Shown in pieces: positions 18,686-27,241 of a stretch of DNA of 64,000 nt. Numbering within the stretch: the stretch's first letter is position 1; each line of letters begins with the position of its first letter. Where the stretch lies: assembly GCA_964396895.1 (NCBI GenBank), contig CAYNGJ010000004.1:183659-247658 (forward strand). Reading direction: 5' to 3'. The stretch is from UBA2334 sp964396895 (GTDB lineage Bacteria; Pseudomonadota; Gammaproteobacteria; Burkholderiales; Burkholderiaceae_C). The position numbers were made by a program, and so were the translations under genes. The notes beneath the pieces were generated by a model. The model made no database searches. It saw only the letters and a program-made list of their open reading frames with translations, and was not told where the DNA came from.

Positions 18686-19903
18686 ATGAAAGTCTGTCAA
18701 TCCTTGCTGCTCAGCGGCTTGTGGTGTGTGTTGCCGGTTGTTGCCGGTGCCACCAGCGCACCTGCCGTCTCCGTTTCCGTCCAGATCCCGACGACACACG
18801 TCCCCGTGGTGATGGCCCAGGCCGCTGCGCCCGGTGTGCAAAGCGCCAACATTTTCGAGGTGAAACCCGATGCCAGCCAGGTGGCGGGCTACGCCGATCA
18901 GACCAATGGCGAGCGCGCCAAGGTCCAGCCCGGCAACAACGCGCCCATGTGGCGCCAAGTGGGGGCCGGCGTGACGGGCTACAGCAGCCTGCCCGTGACC
19001 CAGGCGCCCGAAGCGGGCAACCTGATACAGCCCTTTGTGCAGTACCCCGGCTCACGACTGACCAACGCGGGTGAAGCCTGGCGGCAGGTGCGCAACCAGT
19101 GGATCCTGCCCTATGGCGGCTCGCTGCTGCTGATCGCCTTGCTGGCGTTGGCCATCTTCTACAAAGCCAAGGGGCCGCTGGGGGGGCATTTGCCCGACAC
19201 CGGCAAGAAAATTGAGCGCTTCACCCCATTCGAGCGAGCCGCCCACTGGGCGAATGCCGGTGCCTTTGTGGCGCTGGCGGTGTCCGGCATCGTGATGGCG
19301 TTTGGCAAGTTCTTCCTCCTGCCCGTCATCGGTGGCACGCTGTTCGGTTGGCTGACCTATGCCCTGAAGAATCTGCACAACTTTGTGGGGCCGCTGTTTG
19401 CGGTGTCACTGGTCATTGTGTTGGTGGCCTTCGTGAAAGACAACATCGCCAACGCGGCCGACTTTGTCTGGCTCAAACGCGCCGGTGGCATGTTGGGCGA
19501 CCACGAGGTGCCCTCCCACCGCTTCAATGCCGGTGAAAAAGGCATGTTTTGGTGGGGTGTTTGCATTCCTGGCCTGTTGGTGGTGGCGTCGGGCCTGGTG
19601 CTGAACAAGCTGGTGCCCGGCTTTGGGGATGTGCGCGGTGACATGCAGGTGGCCCACATGGTGCACGCCGTCGCCGCCCTCATCATGATGAGCATACTGG
19701 TCGGTCACATCTACATGGGCACGGTGGGGGTCAAAGGGGCCTACGGCGCCATGAAGACCGGCTACGTGGACGAGGGCTGGGCCAAAGAACACCACGAGCT
19801 GTGGTACGACGACATCAAGGCGGGCAAGATCCCCGCCCAGCGCAGTGGACCGGCAGCGGGTGCCACCACCCCGGTCACCCACCAACCCGCCACGCCAGCC
19901 TGA
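18686..19903 (+). CDS. fdhC: Formate dehydrogenase cytochrome b (gamma) subunit
   Basis: A 405-aa membrane subunit that binds b-haems and reduces quinone. A signal peptide (residues 1-22) precedes a periplasmic region of about 130 residues, with a hydrophobic segment near 143-163. The core cytochrome b domain (about 175-365) has four membrane helices. Candidate haem ligands are the His in FERAAHWANAG, NLHNFVGP, VAHMVHAVAA and VGHIYMGTVG. The long N-terminal extension is typical of the FDH-O/FDH-3 type gamma subunits of this group. The C-terminus is a Thr/Pro/Ala tail. It completes the alpha-beta-gamma set. Confidence 0.93.
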   Translation: MKVCQSLLLSGLWCVLPVVAGATSAPAVSVSVQIPTTHVPVVMAQAAAPGVQSANIFEVKPDASQVAGYADQTNGERAKVQPGNNAPMWRQVGAGVTGYSSLPVTQAPEAGNLIQPFVQYPGSRLTNAGEAWRQVRNQWILPYGGSLLLIALLALAIFYKAKGPLGGHLPDTGKKIERFTPFERAAHWANAGAFVALAVSGIVMAFGKFFLLPVIGGTLFGWLTYALKNLHNFVGPLFAVSLVIVLVAFVKDNIANAADFVWLKRAGGMLGDHEVPSHRFNAGEKGMFWWGVCIPGLLVVASGLVLNKLVPGFGDVRGDMQVAHMVHAVAALIMMSILVGHIYMGTVGVKGAYGAMKTGYVDEGWAKEHHELWYDDIKAGKIPAQRSGPAAGATTPVTHQPATPA

Positions 19904-19941
19904 ATCGGCTCGAACACGCCTCTACACAGAAGGACACATCC

Positions 19942-20331
19942 ATGAACACCCGTTTGCTAGCCCTGCTGGCCTGTTCGTTGGCCCTGCCGGCCCTGGCCAA
20001 GTTGCCCGCTCCCAGCGACGAAGCCAAGGCCAAGGCCGCCGAGGCAGCCGCCAAGACCGCCCACGGTGGCAAGGTCGATGCCTACAAAAACTGCAAAGCC
20101 ATGGACAAGGCCGCTGCTCACTACTTCAAGACCGCCGCCGCGGCCAAAAAGGACGTGAAGCCTGCCGTGGCCACGCCAGCGTGTGCCGATCCCGGCCCCT
20201 TCATGGCCGCAGCGCCAGCCGCCGCTCCGGCGACCACCCCCGCTCCGGCCGCCACCCCCGCTCCGGCCGCCACCCCCGCTCCGGCCGCCACACCAGCCCC
20301 GGCTGCCAAAGACCCGGCCAAAAAATCCTGA
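19942..20331 (+). CDS. Exported Ala/Pro-rich protein closing the fdh operon
   Basis: A 129-aa protein with a Sec-type signal peptide (residues 1-19, cleaved after LPALA). The mature part is rich in Ala and Lys, with two cysteines (YKNC and TPAC) about 30 residues apart. A PAATPA repeat tail from about 95 is encoded by four 18-bp DNA repeats. RBS AAGGA lies about 7 nt before the ATG. The gene is 38 nt after fdhC and just before a terminator. No family is recognised; it may be periplasmic and disulfide-bonded. Confidence 0.72.
   Translation: MNTRLLALLACSLALPALAKLPAPSDEAKAKAAEAAAKTAHGGKVDAYKNCKAMDKAAAHYFKTAAAAKKDVKPAVATPACADPGPFMAAAPAAAPATTPAPAATPAPAATPAPAATPAPAAKDPAKKS
20233..20304 (+). repeat. 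Four tandem 18-bp repeats within the Ala/Pro-rich gene
   Basis: The unit GCCACCCCCGCTCCGGCC occurs twice exactly (20251-20268, 20269-20286). One near-identical copy lies before and one diverged copy after. It encodes ATPAPA and is in frame, so copy number can change without a frameshift. Confidence 0.85.
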
Positions 20332-20379
20332 GCCAACGGGCCCAGACCGGTGAGCGCGATTGCCCTGCGCTCACCCCCC

Positions 20380-20401
20380 AGCCGCCCAGGGCGGCTTTTT
20401 T
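20380..20401 (+). terminator. Rho-independent terminator of the fdh operon
   Basis: AGCCGCC, 3-nt loop, GGCGGCT, followed by five to six T residues. It lies 49 nt after the last stop of the operon and before fdhD, so fdhD has its own promoter or depends on read-through. Confidence 0.85.
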
Positions 20402-20455
20402 GCTGGTGGACGGTCGTGGCACCATGGCAACCCCGAACTCTGAGAGAAACACCGG

Positions 20456-21349
20456 ATGTCTGTTGACCCCCTCGCCAGTGGGCTGCGCCCCACCCTCACC
20501 TCGGCCCGCGCGCCGCTGACCTGTCAGGTGCAGGTCATGAACGAGTTTGGCCAGCGCCACGGCATTTCCATTCCTGCCGAGCGCCCGTTGACGGTCTACG
20601 TGGACAGGCGCGAGCTGGTCACCCTCATGACCCTGGGCGGCCACCCCGAGTGGCTGGTGCTGGGCTACCTGCGCAACCAGCGCCTGGTGGAGTCTTTGGC
20701 CGACATCGAATCCATCACCGTGGACTGGGAGGTGGGGGCCGCCGCCGTCAAGACCCGCAGCGGCATTGACCGCATCGAAGAAAAAACCGCCCACCGCGTG
20801 GTCACCACCGGGTGCGGGCAGGGCAGCATGTTCGGCAACCTCATGCAGGACGTGGACGGGCTGGTGCTGAACGACCAGGCCACCCTGCGCCAGAGCGAGC
20901 TGCTGGGCATCGTCAACGCCATTCGCCTGCAGGAGAGCACCTACAAATCGGCGGGCTCCGTGCACGGCTGTGCGCTGTTCCGCGGTGGCGAGTTGCTGCT
21001 GTTTGTGGAAGACGTGGGCCGCCACAACGCGGTCGACACCATTGCCGGTTGGATGTGGCTGCAGCAAGAGGCGCCGCCCGGTGATTTGGCACCGCAGACC
21101 ATGGGCGGGGCCGACAAGGTGTTCTACACGACGGGTCGCCTGACCAGCGAGATGGTCATCAAGTCGGCCCAAATGGGGGTGCCCGTGGTGGTGTCGCGCA
21201 GCGGCATGACCCAGATGGGCCTGGAAGTGGCGCAGCGTGTGGGCCTGTGCGCCATTGGCCGGGCCACGCACCGGCGGTTTCTGTGTTTCACGCACCCGCA
21301 CCGCCTGGTGCTGGACGCCGTGCCCGAGCCTTTGGCGGCCGTGGCCTGA
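20456..21349 (+). CDS. fdhD: Formate dehydrogenase accessory sulfurtransferase FdhD
   Basis: A 297-aa cytoplasmic sulfurtransferase that passes sulfur from IscS to the molybdenum cofactor of formate dehydrogenase. The loop Cys is C120 in VTTGCGQGSMFG. The second Cys of the E. coli CxxC loop is absent here, leaving one loop Cys. The conserved ALFRGGELLLFVEDVGRHNAVD block is near 178-199, and SGRLTSEMV-like TTGRLTSEMVIK near 222. It stands after the fdh operon terminator and before upp. Confidence 0.94.
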   Translation: MSVDPLASGLRPTLTSARAPLTCQVQVMNEFGQRHGISIPAERPLTVYVDRRELVTLMTLGGHPEWLVLGYLRNQRLVESLADIESITVDWEVGAAAVKTRSGIDRIEEKTAHRVVTTGCGQGSMFGNLMQDVDGLVLNDQATLRQSELLGIVNAIRLQESTYKSAGSVHGCALFRGGELLLFVEDVGRHNAVDTIAGWMWLQQEAPPGDLAPQTMGGADKVFYTTGRLTSEMVIKSAQMGVPVVVSRSGMTQMGLEVAQRVGLCAIGRATHRRFLCFTHPHRLVLDAVPEPLAAVA

Positions 21350-21394
21350 GGTTCTAAACTCGGTCCATCGCTCTCAATTGCAGGAAACACCGCC

Positions 21395-22030
21395 ATGTCC
21401 GATCGCCAGGTTCACGTCATCAACCACCCGCTGGTGCAGCACAAGCTCACGCTGATGCGCAAAAAGGACACCAGCACCAAGAGTTTTCGGGAGTTGGTGC
21501 ACGAGATCAGCGCCATGCTGGCCTACGAAATCACGCGCGACATGCCCATGCAGACCATTGAAATCGAGACCCCGCTGGAGACCATGAGCTCACGCGTGAT
21601 CGACGGCAAGAAAGTGGTGCTGGCCTCCATCCTGCGCGCGGGCAATGGGTTCTTGGACGGCATGCTCAACGTCATTCCCGGTGCCCGAGTGGGCCACATC
21701 GGGCTCTACCGCGACCCCGACACCCTGCAGGCGGTGGAGTACTACTACAAAATGCCCAGCGACATGGCCGAGCGCGACGTCATCGTGCTCGACCCCATGC
21801 TGGCCACCGGCAATTCGGCGGTGGCGGCGGTGGACCGGCTCAAGCAGAGCCAGCCGCGCTCCATCCGTTTCGCGTGCTTGGTGACCTGTCCGCAAGGACT
21901 CAAAACCTTCCACGACCACCACCCCGACGTGCCGGTGTACACCCCGGCGGTGGACCGGGGCCTGAACAGCCACGGTTACATCGTGCCCGGCCTGGGTGAC
22001 GCTGGGGACCGGATTTTCGGCACCAAGTGA
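21395..22030 (+). CDS. upp: Uracil phosphoribosyltransferase
   Basis: A 211-aa pyrimidine-salvage enzyme converting uracil and PRPP to UMP. The PRPP-binding loop is VLDPMLATGNSAVAAVD near residues 128-144. The uracil-binding C-terminal motif ends ...GYIVPGLGDAGDRIFGTK. Length and start (MSDRQVHVINHPLVQHK) are standard for the family. It is monocistronic between fdhD and an FtsX-type permease, and one of the intergenic repeats lies downstream. Confidence 0.97.
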   Translation: MSDRQVHVINHPLVQHKLTLMRKKDTSTKSFRELVHEISAMLAYEITRDMPMQTIEIETPLETMSSRVIDGKKVVLASILRAGNGFLDGMLNVIPGARVGHIGLYRDPDTLQAVEYYYKMPSDMAERDVIVLDPMLATGNSAVAAVDRLKQSQPRSIRFACLVTCPQGLKTFHDHHPDVPVYTPAVDRGLNSHGYIVPGLGDAGDRIFGTK

Positions 22031-22076
22031 CGCCGAACCATGGCGGGCAAGGTGTCGCACCACCCGTTATGCAATG

Positions 22077-22125
22077 GATATAGCAAACTTCTCAATGGCA
22101 TCAAGCGCTGTATGCCTATTTAATT
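22077..22125 (+). repeat. Intergenic AT-rich repeat, copy 2
   Basis: ATATAGCAAACT, a variable middle, then CAAGCGCTGTATGCCTATTTAA. It lies downstream of upp in the same orientation. Confidence 0.55.
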
Positions 22126-22197
22126 AGAAATTTCGTGTCCACGACCCCTAAGTCCACCCGGCCTGCTGGGGCAAGCCGCTTGCGCTATGGTGGTCCC

Positions 22198-24762
22198 ATG
22201 AATTCTCCCCTTGCCCCCTTGCCCATCCAACCCCCTGGGCCATGGCCGCTGGCCCTGCGTTCGCTCTGGCGCGACTTCCGTGCCGGCGAGTTGCGGCTGC
22301 TGTTGCTGGCCGTGACCCTGGCGGTGGCGGCGCTGACCTCGGTGGGCTTTTTTGCTGACCGTCTGCAGGGTGGCCTCAGCCGTGATGCCCGCCAGTTGCT
22401 CGGTGGCGATGTGGTGCTCAGCAGCGACCATGCCGCGCCCGATGCCTTCAAGGAAGAGGCCCGGCGCCTGGGTCTGCAGGCGGCGCAGACGCTGAGTTTT
22501 CCCACCATGGGCCGTGCCTCGGAGGCGCAGGGCGGCGCAGCGCGGCTGGTGGCGCTGAAGGTGGTGGAGCCGGGTTACCCACTGCGCGGTCAGCTGTCGG
22601 TGGCAGCCGGTCCTGATGTCCCCGGCCAGCCCACCCGTGACCTGCCCGCACCGGGCACCGCCTGGGTGGAGCCCGCGTTGCTGGTGGCCCTGGGGTTGCA
22701 GGTGGGCCAACCCCTGTTGCTGGGCGATGCCAGCTTCCAGATCACCCAGGTGCTGACCAACGAGCCCGATAAAGGCGCAGGCTTTTTATCGTTTGCCCCC
22801 CGGGTCATGGTTTTGCAGGCCGATCTGGCCGCCACCGGCCTGGTGCAACCGGCCAGCCGCATTTCCTGGCGCTACGCCGTGGCGGGTGCGGACAACGCGG
22901 TGCGCCGCTACAGCGCCTGGGTACAGGCCGAGTTGGACCGGGGTGGCTTTCGGGGCGCGCGGCTGGAGTCGCTGGAGGCCGGGCGACCGGAAATGCAGCA
23001 AACCCTGACCCGGGCAGAAAAATTCCTCAACCTCGTCGCCTTGCTGGCGGCCTTGCTCAGCGCGGTGGCGGTGGCCATTGCGGCGCGCGGGTTTGCCGCT
23101 CGCCACTTGGACGACTGCGCCATGCTGCGCGTGCTGGGCCTGCCTCAGCGCACCATGACCTGGGCCTATGTCATCGAGTTTGCGGCCGTGGGTCTGGTGG
23201 CCAGTGGCCTGGGCGTGGCGCTGGGCTTTGCCGTGCACCACGTGTTTGTGCTGCTGCTGGGGGGCTTGCTCAACGTGGCCTTGCCCGCCGCCAGTCTGTG
23301 GCCGGTGGGTGTGGGTGTGGGGCTGGGGCTGACCCTCATGGCGGCCTTTGGCCTGCCGCCCGTGCTGCAGCTGGCCCAGGTGCCGCCGCTGCGCGTCATC
23401 CGCCGCGATGTGGGGCAGATCAAGCCGGCCTCGCTGGCGGTGCTGGCGCTGGGGGTGGCGGGCTTTGCGGTGCTGTTGTTGGCCGTCAGCCGCGACCTCA
23501 CCCTGGGCCTGTTGGCCGTGGGGGGCTTTGCCCTGGCCATCGCGGTGTTTGCGTTGGCCAGTTACGTGGCGGTGCGCCTGCTGCGCGTGGCCGTGAACGA
23601 AGCCACCGCACCCCGCTGGCTCATGCTGGCCACGCGCCAGCTGTGCGCGCGGCCCGGCTATGCGGTGGTGCAGGTCAGCTCGCTGGCGGTGGGCCTGCTG
23701 GCCCTGGTGTTGCTGGTGCTGCTGCGCACCGACCTGATCGACTCCTGGCGCAAGGCCACGCCCCCCAACGCGCCCAACCGTTTCGTCATCAACATCCAGC
23801 CCGACCAGAGCGAGGCCTTTCAGGACCGCTTGCGGGCCGCCGGGGTGTCGCAGTTCGACTGGTTCCCCATGATCCGGGGGCGGCTGGTCAGCGTCAACGG
23901 CCAGCCCGTCAACCCCGACCACTTCGCCACCGAGCGTGGCCGTCGCCTGGCCGAACGCGAGTTCAACCTGTCGCACGCCACCGCCCAGCCGCCACACAAC
24001 ACCGTGGTGGCGGGCCAGTGGGTGCCCGACCAGGCCAACGGCGCCAGCGTGGAAGAGGGCCTGGCCAACGAGCTGGGCCTGAAGCTGGGGGACGCCCTGG
24101 GGTTTGACATGGCGGGGGTGGTGAAGGAGTCCACCATCACCAGCCTGCGCAAGGTGGACTGGGGCAGCATGCGGGTGAACTTTTTTGTCATGTTTCCCGT
24201 GGCCGACATGGCCGACGTGCCCGCCACCTACATCAGCGCCTTTCGGGCCCCCGAGGGCGGCGCCACCGCCAGTGCCCAGTTCGACAACACCCTGGTGCGC
24301 GAATTCCCCAACATCACCAACGTGGACATGAGCAGCACCATTGCCCAGGTGCAGGCCGTGCTGGGCCAGGTGATTCGGGCGGTGGAATTCCTGTTCGGCT
24401 TCACACTGGCCGCAGGCCTGGTGGTGCTGTTTGCCGCCGTCACCGCCACGCGCACCGAGCGGGAGCGCGAATTTGCCATCATGCGGGCCGTGGGGGCCGG
24501 GTCTGGCCTGTTGCGCCAGGTGCAGCGCGCCGAGCTGGTCGGCGTGGGCCTGTTGGCGGGTTTTCTGGCGTCGGCGGTGGCCTCGGTGGTGGGTTGGGCA
24601 CTGGCCCGCTATGCCTTTGAATTTGCCTGGAACCCCTCGCCCTGGGTGCCTCTGCTGGGGGCCCTGGTGGGCGCGTTGCTGGCCCTGGGGGCCGGTTGGT
24701 GGGGCTTGCGCAGCGTGCTCAACACCCCCGTGGTGGCCACCCTGCGCCGGGCCAGCCTGTGA
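22198..24762 (+). CDS. FtsX-like ABC transporter permease (YbbP type)
   Basis: A large inner-membrane protein of 854 aa, homologous in layout to YbbP. A first transmembrane helix near residues 25-45 is followed by a large periplasmic domain. FtsX-type four-helix blocks occur near 275-450 and again near 735-850 (TATRTEREREFAIMRAVGAG is the conserved cytoplasmic loop). YbbP usually works with the ATPase YbbA in lipid or lipoprotein-related export, but no ATPase gene is adjacent here. The ATG at 22198 is preferred over a GTG at 22135, which overlaps the repeat-rich leader. Confidence 0.9.
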   Translation: MNSPLAPLPIQPPGPWPLALRSLWRDFRAGELRLLLLAVTLAVAALTSVGFFADRLQGGLSRDARQLLGGDVVLSSDHAAPDAFKEEARRLGLQAAQTLSFPTMGRASEAQGGAARLVALKVVEPGYPLRGQLSVAAGPDVPGQPTRDLPAPGTAWVEPALLVALGLQVGQPLLLGDASFQITQVLTNEPDKGAGFLSFAPRVMVLQADLAATGLVQPASRISWRYAVAGADNAVRRYSAWVQAELDRGGFRGARLESLEAGRPEMQQTLTRAEKFLNLVALLAALLSAVAVAIAARGFAARHLDDCAMLRVLGLPQRTMTWAYVIEFAAVGLVASGLGVALGFAVHHVFVLLLGGLLNVALPAASLWPVGVGVGLGLTLMAAFGLPPVLQLAQVPPLRVIRRDVGQIKPASLAVLALGVAGFAVLLLAVSRDLTLGLLAVGGFALAIAVFALASYVAVRLLRVAVNEATAPRWLMLATRQLCARPGYAVVQVSSLAVGLLALVLLVLLRTDLIDSWRKATPPNAPNRFVINIQPDQSEAFQDRLRAAGVSQFDWFPMIRGRLVSVNGQPVNPDHFATERGRRLAEREFNLSHATAQPPHNTVVAGQWVPDQANGASVEEGLANELGLKLGDALGFDMAGVVKESTITSLRKVDWGSMRVNFFVMFPVADMADVPATYISAFRAPEGGATASAQFDNTLVREFPNITNVDMSSTIAQVQAVLGQVIRAVEFLFGFTLAAGLVVLFAAVTATRTEREREFAIMRAVGAGSGLLRQVQRAELVGVGLLAGFLASAVASVVGWALARYAFEFAWNPSPWVPLLGALVGALLALGAGWWGLRSVLNTPVVATLRRASL

Positions 24763-24825
24763 CACGCCTTGGCCCGGATCCTGCTGCACTGACCAAAAGC
24801 AGCCATTTCCCCGCACCTTTCTCGG

Positions 24826-25263
24826 ATGAGCCCCGCCATGACCGACATTTCTGACACCCAGGCCGCTGCCGTCACCGCCACACCGGCCACCCCGTTTGAC
24901 TGGGTGGGCGGAGAGGCCCGTGTGCGCGCCCTGGTGGACCGGTTCTACGACCTGATGGACCTGGAGCCAGGGTATGCCGAACTGCGCGCCAGCCATGGCA
25001 ATACGCTGGACGACGCGCGCCAAAAACTGTTCTGGTTTTTGTGCGGTTGGCTCGGTGGACCAGACCACTATGTGGAGCGCTTTGGCCACCCGCGCCTGCG
25101 CATGCGGCACATGCCGTTTTCCATTGGCATCCAAGAGCGTGACCAGTGGTTGGCCTGCATGGACCAGGCCATGACTGAAACCGAACTGGACCCCGAACTG
25201 CACCGCCGCTTGAACGAGAGTTTTTTCAAAACCGCCGACTGGATGCGCAACCGGGGGGAATGA
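24826..25263 (+). CDS. Group II truncated hemoglobin
   Basis: A 145-aa haem protein of the 2-on-2 globin family (GlbO/trHbO-like). The body runs from FDWVGGEARVRALVDRFYDLM (residues about 24-44) to the C-terminus. Proximal His is in LRMRHMPFSIG near 93, and the conserved Trp at G8 is in RDQWLACMD near 105. Residues KLFWFLCGWLGG form the E-F region. It binds O2/NO and may detoxify NO or handle oxygen. Two start codons are possible, 24826 and 24838; they differ by four residues. Confidence 0.93.
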   Translation: MSPAMTDISDTQAAAVTATPATPFDWVGGEARVRALVDRFYDLMDLEPGYAELRASHGNTLDDARQKLFWFLCGWLGGPDHYVERFGHPRLRMRHMPFSIGIQERDQWLACMDQAMTETELDPELHRRLNESFFKTADWMRNRGE

Positions 25264-25266
25264 GTG

Positions 25267-25311
25267 GATAGCAAACTGCTCAGTATTCAAAAGCGCTGAA
25301 TGGCTTTTTTG
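25267..25311 (+). repeat. Intergenic AT-rich repeat, copy 3
   Basis: ATAGCAAACTGCT, variable middle, then AAAGCGCTGAATGGCTTTTTTG. It starts 3 nt after the stop codon of the globin gene and ends just before the convergent Smr gene. Confidence 0.6.
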
Positions 25312-25315
25312 TTGA

Positions 25316-25963
25316 TCATCCAGGTGCCAGCAGCACCACCAGCGCGCCAGCGCCCCCGTCGGACGCCCGTGCTTGCACAAAGGCCAGCACCTCGTTTTTT
25401 TGCACCAGCCAGCGTTGCACCTTGGCCTTGAGCACCGGTGTTTTGCCGGGTGAGCCCAGGCCCTTGCCGTGTACCACGCGCACGCAGCGCCAGCCCACCT
25501 TGTGTGCCTCACGCAGAAACTGCGCCAGTGCGCTGCGGGCCTCGTCGCTGCGCAAGCCGTGCAGGTCAATCTGACCCTGCAGGCTCCATTGCCCTTTGCG
25601 CAACTTGCGCACCACGTCCTGCCCGATGCCGGCGCGGCGGTAGCTGAGGGCCTCGTCGGTGTCGAGCAGGCTTTCCACGTCAAAGTCGTCGGAAATGGCC
25701 TCCGCCATCACCGCGCGCTCGTCTTTTTCACGTTGACGGGCGTGGGGCAGGGCGCGCGCCTGCTCGATCAGGGCGCGCCGCTGTGCCCGCAGCGGCAGCA
25801 CCGCGCCCACCGTCAGGGCAAACAACTGGCGCTCGACCCTGGCCAGGCGGGCGGCTTCAGCGGCCGCTGCCTGGGCGGCTTGCCGCTCGCGTTCGCGCAC
25901 CTGCAGCACGCGGCGGATGGCGGCGAGCTGGGCATGGGCTGGGCTGACGGGGAAGTCGGTCAT
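25316..25963 (-). CDS. Smr-domain protein
   Basis: A 215-aa protein with an N-terminal basic, Ala/Arg-rich helical region (to about residue 85), a linker and a C-terminal Smr domain (about 130-210). The Smr signatures are IDLHGLRSDEA (LDLHG class) near 134-144 and the VVHGKGLGS motif near 167-175. Smr domains bind or cleave nucleic acids, for example stalled ribosome mRNA or branched DNA; the substrate here is unknown. It is the E. coli SmrA/YdaL-like class common in this order. Confidence 0.9.
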   Translation of the reverse strand: MTDFPVSPAHAQLAAIRRVLQVRERERQAAQAAAAEAARLARVERQLFALTVGAVLPLRAQRRALIEQARALPHARQREKDERAVMAEAISDDFDVESLLDTDEALSYRRAGIGQDVVRKLRKGQWSLQGQIDLHGLRSDEARSALAQFLREAHKVGWRCVRVVHGKGLGSPGKTPVLKAKVQRWLVQKNEVLAFVQARASDGGAGALVVLLAPG

Positions 25964-26050
25964 GGCAAGGGCTGCAAAGGGGCTTCATTGTGCAAGAGAC
26001 CCGTCAGCCCCATGTCCTGCCGGGGCGCTCGGCCCCATGGGTTGACCCGC

Positions 26051-26725
26051 TCAGACCAGCCCCAGTTCGGCCATGCTGGTGGCGCTGTGGGTTGTGACCA
26101 CAAAGTGGTCCAGCACCCGCACGTCCACCAGGGCCAGCGTGGTTTTGAGGGTGCGGGTCAGCGCCTCGTCGGCGCTGGAGGGCTGGGTGCTGCCACTGGG
26201 GTGGTTGTGCGCCAGCACCACGGCAGCGGCCTGGTGGTGCAGGGCGCGCAGCACCACCTCGCGCGGGTACACGCTGGTCTGCGTGAGCGTGCCCCGAAAC
26301 AGCTCTTCAAATGCCAGCAGCTTGTGCTGGCTGTCCAGGAACAGCACGGCAAACACCTCGTGCGTGCGGGCGCCCAGCTGCAGTTGCAAATAGTCGCGCA
26401 CAGCCTGCGGACCGTCGAAACAGGGTTTTTCTTGCAGTTGCTGGGCCAAGGCGCGCCGGGCCAGCTCCAGCACCGCCACCACCTCGGCTCGTTTGGCCGG
26501 GCCCAGGCCTTTGATGGTTTTGAGGGCCTCGGCCGGTGTGTGCAGCAAGCCCGCCATGCCGCCGAACTGCGTCAGCAGCTCCTGCGCCAGCGCCACCACG
26601 TTTTTGCCGGGTATGCCCGTGCGCAGCAGCAGGGCCAGCAGTTCGGCATCGCTCAGCGCGCCCGGTCCGCGCGTCAGCAATTTTTCGCGCGGGCGCGAAT
26701 CGGCGGGCATCAATTTCATGCTCAT
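26051..26725 (-). CDS. radC: RadC-family JAB-domain protein
   Basis: A 224-aa protein with an N-terminal helix-hairpin-helix (GPGALSDAELLALLLRTGIPG, about residues 20-40) and a C-terminal JAB1/MPN metalloprotease-like domain. The metal-binding motif HNHPSG is near 175-180, with the family Asp in the following SSADEALT. The historical link to DNA repair is weak; the precise role is unknown. It is divergent from slpA with about 70 bp between starts. Length is normal. Confidence 0.95.
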   Translation of the reverse strand: MSMKLMPADSRPREKLLTRGPGALSDAELLALLLRTGIPGKNVVALAQELLTQFGGMAGLLHTPAEALKTIKGLGPAKRAEVVAVLELARRALAQQLQEKPCFDGPQAVRDYLQLQLGARTHEVFAVLFLDSQHKLLAFEELFRGTLTQTSVYPREVVLRALHHQAAAVVLAHNHPSGSTQPSSADEALTRTLKTTLALVDVRVLDHFVVTTHSATSMAELGLV

Positions 26726-26794
26726 GGCCCCAACCCCCCTGTTTTCTACAATAGGGCCAGTTTAATCAAGGCCTTGATCGCCCTGCCACCGCCC

Positions 26795-27241
26795 ATGTCC
26801 ATCGTCGATGCCACCTCCTTCCTGACCCTGCACTACCGCCTGTCCAACCTGCAGGGGCAAGACTTTGTCAATACCTTCGAGGGCCAACCCGCCACCCTCA
26901 GCCTGGGCTCGGGCCAACTGTCGCCCGCGCTGGAGCAGCGTTTGCTGGGGCTGGAGGAGGGTCAACAACAGACGTTTGAGCTGCCCCCCGGCGAAGCCTT
27001 TGGCGAGCGCCAGCCCGACATGGTGCAGTGGGTGGCACGCAAGCTGCTCAACGAGCTGGGCGACCCCAAAGAACAGTATGTGGCCGGTGATGTGGTGCAG
27101 TTCCCCACCCCCGACGGCCTGGGCAGCTACGCCGGCGCAGTGCGCGAGGTGCGCGCCGACGGCGCGGTGCTGTTCGACTTCAACCACCCCCTGGCGGGCC
27201 AAGCCGTGCGCTTTGAAGTGCAACTGATTGGGGTGCTGTGA
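26795..27241 (+). CDS. slpA: FKBP-type peptidyl-prolyl isomerase SlpA
   Basis: A 148-aa cytoplasmic FKBP-type prolyl isomerase/chaperone. The FKBP core is split by an IF (insert-in-flap) domain: FLTLHYRLSNLQGQDFVNTF at the start, LPPGEAFGERQP marking the flap, and FDFNHPLAGQAVRFEVQLI at the end. It is followed by ispH with a 1-nt overlap (TGATG), an arrangement also seen in enterobacteria. A TACAAT -10-like box lies at 26747-26752. Start and length match the family. Confidence 0.94.
   Translation: MSIVDATSFLTLHYRLSNLQGQDFVNTFEGQPATLSLGSGQLSPALEQRLLGLEEGQQQTFELPPGEAFGERQPDMVQWVARKLLNELGDPKEQYVAGDVVQFPTPDGLGSYAGAVREVRADGAVLFDFNHPLAGQAVRFEVQLIGVL

Noticed and set aside
20233..20304. Tandem repeats as a CRISPR array
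   Set aside because: Units are directly adjacent with no spacers and are in frame inside a gene encoding ATPAPA.
22786..25683. A minus-strand open frame of about 965 codons opposite the permease and globin genes
   Set aside because: Same explanation: composition is shadow-like, with no domain, and it crosses several real genes and an intergenic repeat.
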